Below are positions 61,215-64,000 of a stretch of 64,000 nt of DNA, piece by piece. This DNA is from Neobacillus nitrireducens (GTDB taxonomy: Bacteria; Bacillota; Bacilli; Bacillales; Cytobacillaceae). The first letter of the stretch is position 1. Every line of letters begins with the position of its first letter. A program made the position numbers and the translations under genes. The notes beneath the pieces were generated by a model. It saw only the letters and a program-made list of their open reading frames with translations, ran no database searches and was not told the DNA's origin. The stretch is from positions 1,488,001-1,552,000 of the forward strand of contig NZ_CP133262.1 of NCBI RefSeq assembly GCF_030915405.1, written 5' to 3'.

Positions 61215-62414
61215 TTATTGACTTACAGTAGCCTCTATATCCCTTTTCGGTCTCATTACCGATATTGCCCAAATGAGTGCTAACAGAACTAATCCAATCG
61301 CACTAACGGCTAATGGGAATCTGCCAATATCTTGGTTAAATATATTTTGAATCACCTGAAATCCAAATGGGCCTAATATCCCTCCAATACCTTGCCCCGC
61401 AACAACTAAACCTACACTTGAAGGAGCACCGACTGGAGTCAACTCAGAAACTCTCGTAAACACTCCTGGAAGGCCAATTCCCATTGCAAATCCACCGAAA
61501 ACACTTCCAATTAAGATCATGGTTAAGGTTGGAGCGTAATAACAGATGGCCATTCCAACACCAGTCAATAAAACAGCAAGCGGTAAATACATGGTTGGAA
61601 ATTTGTGTTTTATCTTCCCAAAAAGGAAACCAGCTATTAATGTACCAAAGGTAAAAACGGATATAGCCAAGCCAGCTTCTGTGGCATTGCCTAATTTATC
61701 CGCTTGGATGACAACTGAAATATTTACTACATAGCCAAAAATTAGGCCTGAATAAAGCACCTGAGCAAGACTTACCCAATAGATTGCTTTTGGCTTCTTT
61801 ATCTTTACGGCTGCCTGATTACTATCGACTTTAGCTACCTGTTTCTTCTCAGGCTCGGGTAGGTAAAGAATTGTAATCGCAAGAATCCAAATTGGGAACA
61901 GGTAAGTTAGGAAACCATAATGCCAACCATAAGCATCCGCTAAGATCCCTCCAACTAATTGGAAGAAAATCGCTCCAATACATGCAATTGTTGAGGTACC
62001 AAATCCAATTAAGAAATCTCTTTCTCTGCCTTCAAAGAAATCTGTAATTACATCTACTGACAACGGCATGGTGATTCCGACACCTAAACCTAAAATCCCC
62101 CTCATTGCAATAATCACCCAAAGGTTATCTACAAAGGTTGGAAGGACTCCACCGATGATGAAAAGGCTTAAGCCGACAAACAAGAGTGTTCTCTTCTTGA
62201 ACATTTTGGAAAGTTTACCATAAAAGAGTGCTGGAACAATTTGGATTAATCCTGGAAAAGTAGCAACTAACATAACAATCGTGGGGTCATATTGTGGAAA
62301 TGCCTTAATGATGTCAGCCATTATTGATCCTGCTACCCCTGCAGCTACATCTTGAAAAGCGAGAATAACAACCAAAAACTTAAGAAAGTTTCTGCTGATG
62401 GTCTTTACTGCCAT
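61215..62414 (-). CDS. MFS transporter, likely substrate importer
   Basis: The 399-residue protein has 12 hydrophobic helices and the MFS loop signatures, including GKLSKMFKKRTLLF between helices 2 and 3. It resembles carriers of small organic and aromatic acids (AAHS-like) more than drug exporters, though the family line is uncertain. ATG at 62414 follows GGGAGGTTT. Its promoter matches that of the hydrolase at 60100, so it is coregulated with catabolism and probably brings in the pathway's substrate. Confidence 0.88.
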   Translation of the reverse strand: MAVKTISRNFLKFLVVILAFQDVAAGVAGSIMADIIKAFPQYDPTIVMLVATFPGLIQIVPALFYGKLSKMFKKRTLLFVGLSLFIIGGVLPTFVDNLWVIIAMRGILGLGVGITMPLSVDVITDFFEGRERDFLIGFGTSTIACIGAIFFQLVGGILADAYGWHYGFLTYLFPIWILAITILYLPEPEKKQVAKVDSNQAAVKIKKPKAIYWVSLAQVLYSGLIFGYVVNISVVIQADKLGNATEAGLAISVFTFGTLIAGFLFGKIKHKFPTMYLPLAVLLTGVGMAICYYAPTLTMILIGSVFGGFAMGIGLPGVFTRVSELTPVGAPSSVGLVVAGQGIGGILGPFGFQVIQNIFNQDIGRFPLAVSAIGLVLLALIWAISVMRPKRDIEATVSQ

Positions 62415-62584
62415 TGATAAACCTCCCTTATCATTTCATAAATGTTTTGAAAAAGATAATGAATCCGCTTTCGAAGTAAAACAAAAATTTCGTACAGATT
62501 GTATTGTTGGCCATCAAAAACAACTGTACTAAAATTTCAATATTACAATTATAGCTTTAATAATTGTATAAAACGGTAAAGATG

Positions 62585-62662
62585 GCGCTTTCTTTTACTA
62601 ACTGTAATTCTACATACCCACTAAATACTTGTCAATATATTCTAAATATTTTTTATTTTTAA
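62585..62662 (-). promoter_or_regulatory. Promoter block of the MFS gene, duplicated at the hydrolase gene
   Basis: On the minus strand TTGACA (62630-62635) and TAGAAT (62607-62612) lie 17 bp apart, a near-perfect sigma-A promoter. CAGTTAGTAAAAGAAAGCGC follows at the expected start point, where a repressor would block it. The upstream AT-rich AATATTTAGAATATA part is also shared. The rest of the 461-bp spacer holds a terminator (62694-62724) and no gene. Confidence 0.85.
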
Positions 62663-62693
62663 AATAAAAATCGGTATTCTGCGAAAACATTAA

Positions 62694-62724
62694 AAAATGC
62701 CCTGAATTCTCCAGGACATTTTTT
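62694..62724. terminator. Bidirectional terminator
   Basis: AAAAATGCCCTG pairs with CAGGACATTTTTT. It lies between the MFS promoter and the kinase-like gene. Confidence 0.7.
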
Positions 62725-62875
62725 AAAAATTGTAATCAAGTAAAATTTTACTGTAATTCTTTGTTTATCCATTCAAATATTTAAAATTCTTTCAAATAAT
62801 AGTTAAAAACTAACTAAACTGCTTATCTCATTATTTCCACCTAAGCCTAATATCGATATTTTCCACTAAAATAGA

Positions 62876-63541
62876 TTAACTGTTATTTTTCTTTGTTGCT
62901 TTCTTTTTCAAACGACGATACATCCGATATCCTTTTCGTACCGCATCGACGATAAAAAATGGGATAGGTGGATGATATTTATATAAATAAGGTAAATAAA
63001 TCTTGTAATAAGCCTTTTTTAAATCCTTCCATTTTCTGCAGTAACCTTGCTTATAAAAGTCGGAAATATCAACAATATAACCTCGCCCCTCATACATGAC
63101 GACATTTTTGCCGTGAACATCAAAGGGATTTAATCCAACCGACTTCGCGTAATCCAAACCTGAATCAATATCCTTAATGACAGCTTCAGGGATCTTAATT
63201 CCTTTCACCACTGCATCGAATAGAGTAACTCCGTTAAGCTTTTTCAAGATTAAATAGTTGTCACCATAATCATATAGGGATGAATAACTTTCATGACTTC
63301 CTAATTTTTTATAAACATCAATTTCCTTCTTAAGTTCCTCAGGATTTCGTCCATAAACTTTCACAACCCACTCGGGGTGAGAATCAAGGGAAAATACCCC
63401 TGCATAATTGCCGCTGCCAATGGTTTTCCATTTAGTTGACTGATTGTTTACGATAATTGGATCAAACGGACTGGGTGTGGTTAATTTTATTTTCGGTAAT
63501 AATTCTGTTTCTATTAAATTTCGATACTCAGCTTTTTGCAT
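62876..63541 (-). CDS. Small protein-kinase-like protein, YrzF type
   Basis: ATG at 63541 lies eight bases after AGAAGG and gives 221 residues. The protein keeps a compact kinase fold: SGNYAGVFSLDSHPEWVVKVYG (glycine-rich loop and lysine) near residue 40-60, a LNPFDVHGKNVVMYE catalytic-loop region near 146 and IVDISDF (metal site) near 165, with a basic C-terminus (YRMYRRLKKKATKK). This matches the serine/threonine kinase-like YrzF of Bacillus. It seems a chromosomal gene unrelated to the catabolic island. Confidence 0.75.
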   Translation of the reverse strand: MQKAEYRNLIETELLPKIKLTTPSPFDPIIVNNQSTKWKTIGSGNYAGVFSLDSHPEWVVKVYGRNPEELKKEIDVYKKLGSHESYSSLYDYGDNYLILKKLNGVTLFDAVVKGIKIPEAVIKDIDSGLDYAKSVGLNPFDVHGKNVVMYEGRGYIVDISDFYKQGYCRKWKDLKKAYYKIYLPYLYKYHPPIPFFIVDAVRKGYRMYRRLKKKATKKNNS

Positions 63542-63790
63542 TCGTTTCACCTTCTAATCTATTAACAGCCCATTTTTACAGGAATACGTATTAAAAAAAT
63601 GATTTATCAACATATCTTACCATTAACTATGAGAAAATGTTAAACCAAAATTAATTCAAAATTTAATGGAATTTTCTTATAAGCCATTATACACTATTAC
63701 TTACATAAAACATTTAGCATTCATTTGGAAATCCCCTAACTGATTCTTAGAAAGTAAAAAGTTTTTAGGGTTTTAAAGAGAGGATATACC

Positions 63791-64000
63791 ATGACTTTTC
63801 CCATTTTAGAAACGAAAAGACTCAAATTAATTGAAATTACCCACCAGCATGTTGATTACCTTTATGAAATTTTATCCTTAGAGGAAGTGACCCGTTTTTA
63901 TGGAACAAATCGCTTCACTTTACCAGTCGAAGCCTCAAGATTAATTGATATGTTTCATAAGAACCTTCTCGATAAACGGGGGATCCGCTGGGGCATCAAG
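63791..64000 (+). CDS. 5' end of a GNAT acetyltransferase gene
   Basis: ATG at 63791 follows AGAGAGG and the frame is open for 70 codons to the window edge. The start FPILETKRLKLIEITHQHVDYL is the typical opening of RimJ/RimL-like acetyltransferases (TxRLxLR... then a helix). The acetyl-CoA motif lies beyond the edge, so the substrate cannot be judged. Confidence 0.8.
   Translation, partial: MTFPILETKRLKLIEITHQHVDYLYEILSLEEVTRFYGTNRFTLPVEASRLIDMFHKNLLDKRGIRWGIK

Noticed and set aside
38945..62414. Assigning the island to cholesterol or steroid degradation (hsa genes)
   Set aside because: Similarity to HsaA-E types is at family level only; no side-chain beta-oxidation genes, no KshAB and no mce import genes are in the window.

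Overview
The window is AT-rich DNA from a spore-forming member of the Bacillaceae. The evidence is a five-gene spore-germinant receptor operon, strong AGGAGG-type ribosome sites, many TTG and GTG starts, Tn3-family and Gram-positive conjugation genes, and a close match to the Bacillus SigO/RsoA two-subunit sigma factor. I cannot name the species.

Positions 1-26.9 kb are accessory DNA. At the left edge, all on the minus strand, lie a SigO-like sigma gene with a perfect Bacillus-type LexA box just upstream, an RsoA-like partner gene, a glutaredoxin-like gene, a lone tRNA-Cys, a secreted 131-residue protein and the start of a membrane protein. Next come a Tn3-family resolvase and transposase with a res site and right terminal repeat (2.37-6.16 kb); no left repeat is visible, so the sigma/tRNA genes may be its cargo. 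Then follow two small membrane or secreted proteins, the decayed tail of a second Tn3-type transposase, a three-gene ABC transporter divergent from a secreted 132-residue protein that seems to start at AUA, an ECF sigma/anti-sigma pair, another secreted protein and several fragments. From 15.5 to 26.6 kb runs a minus-strand conjugation operon of the ICE/TcpC type (VirB8-like, CwlT-like hydrolase, VirB6-like, lipoprotein, VirB4, TcpE, TcpC, VirD4, replication-relaxation protein). No integrase or classical relaxase is in view, and the operon abuts a LysR gene that has lost its 5' half.

From 26.9 to 38.9 kb the genes look chromosomal: a bifunctional rhamnulose-phosphate aldolase/dehydrogenase, the germinant receptor operon (A, C, D, B, B), a SCO/YtkA lipoprotein and AdhE.

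From 38.9 to 62.4 kb is a 23-gene minus-strand catabolic island for a cyclic or aromatic compound. It has two partly parallel sets of flavin-dependent monooxygenase, extradiol dioxygenase and C-C hydrolase, one flavin reductase, one hydratase of the 2-oxopent-4-enoate type, one FAH-family enzyme, three fumarate-reductase/ketosteroid-dehydrogenase-like flavoproteins, EtfA/EtfB, a stand-alone FAD synthetase, an isocitrate-lyase-family enzyme, a short-chain dehydrogenase, a GlcG-like protein, a racemase-fold protein without its cysteine pair, an MFS importer, a GntR repressor and a XylR-sensor/PucR-type regulator. The likely order is uptake, ring dehydrogenation, hydroxylation, meta cleavage, side-chain hydrolysis and hydration. 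No classical 4-hydroxy-2-oxovalerate aldolase or acetaldehyde dehydrogenase lies in the cluster. A near-identical ~75-bp promoter block precedes both the MFS and one hydrolase gene. The window closes with a small protein-kinase-like gene and the start of a GNAT acetyltransferase.
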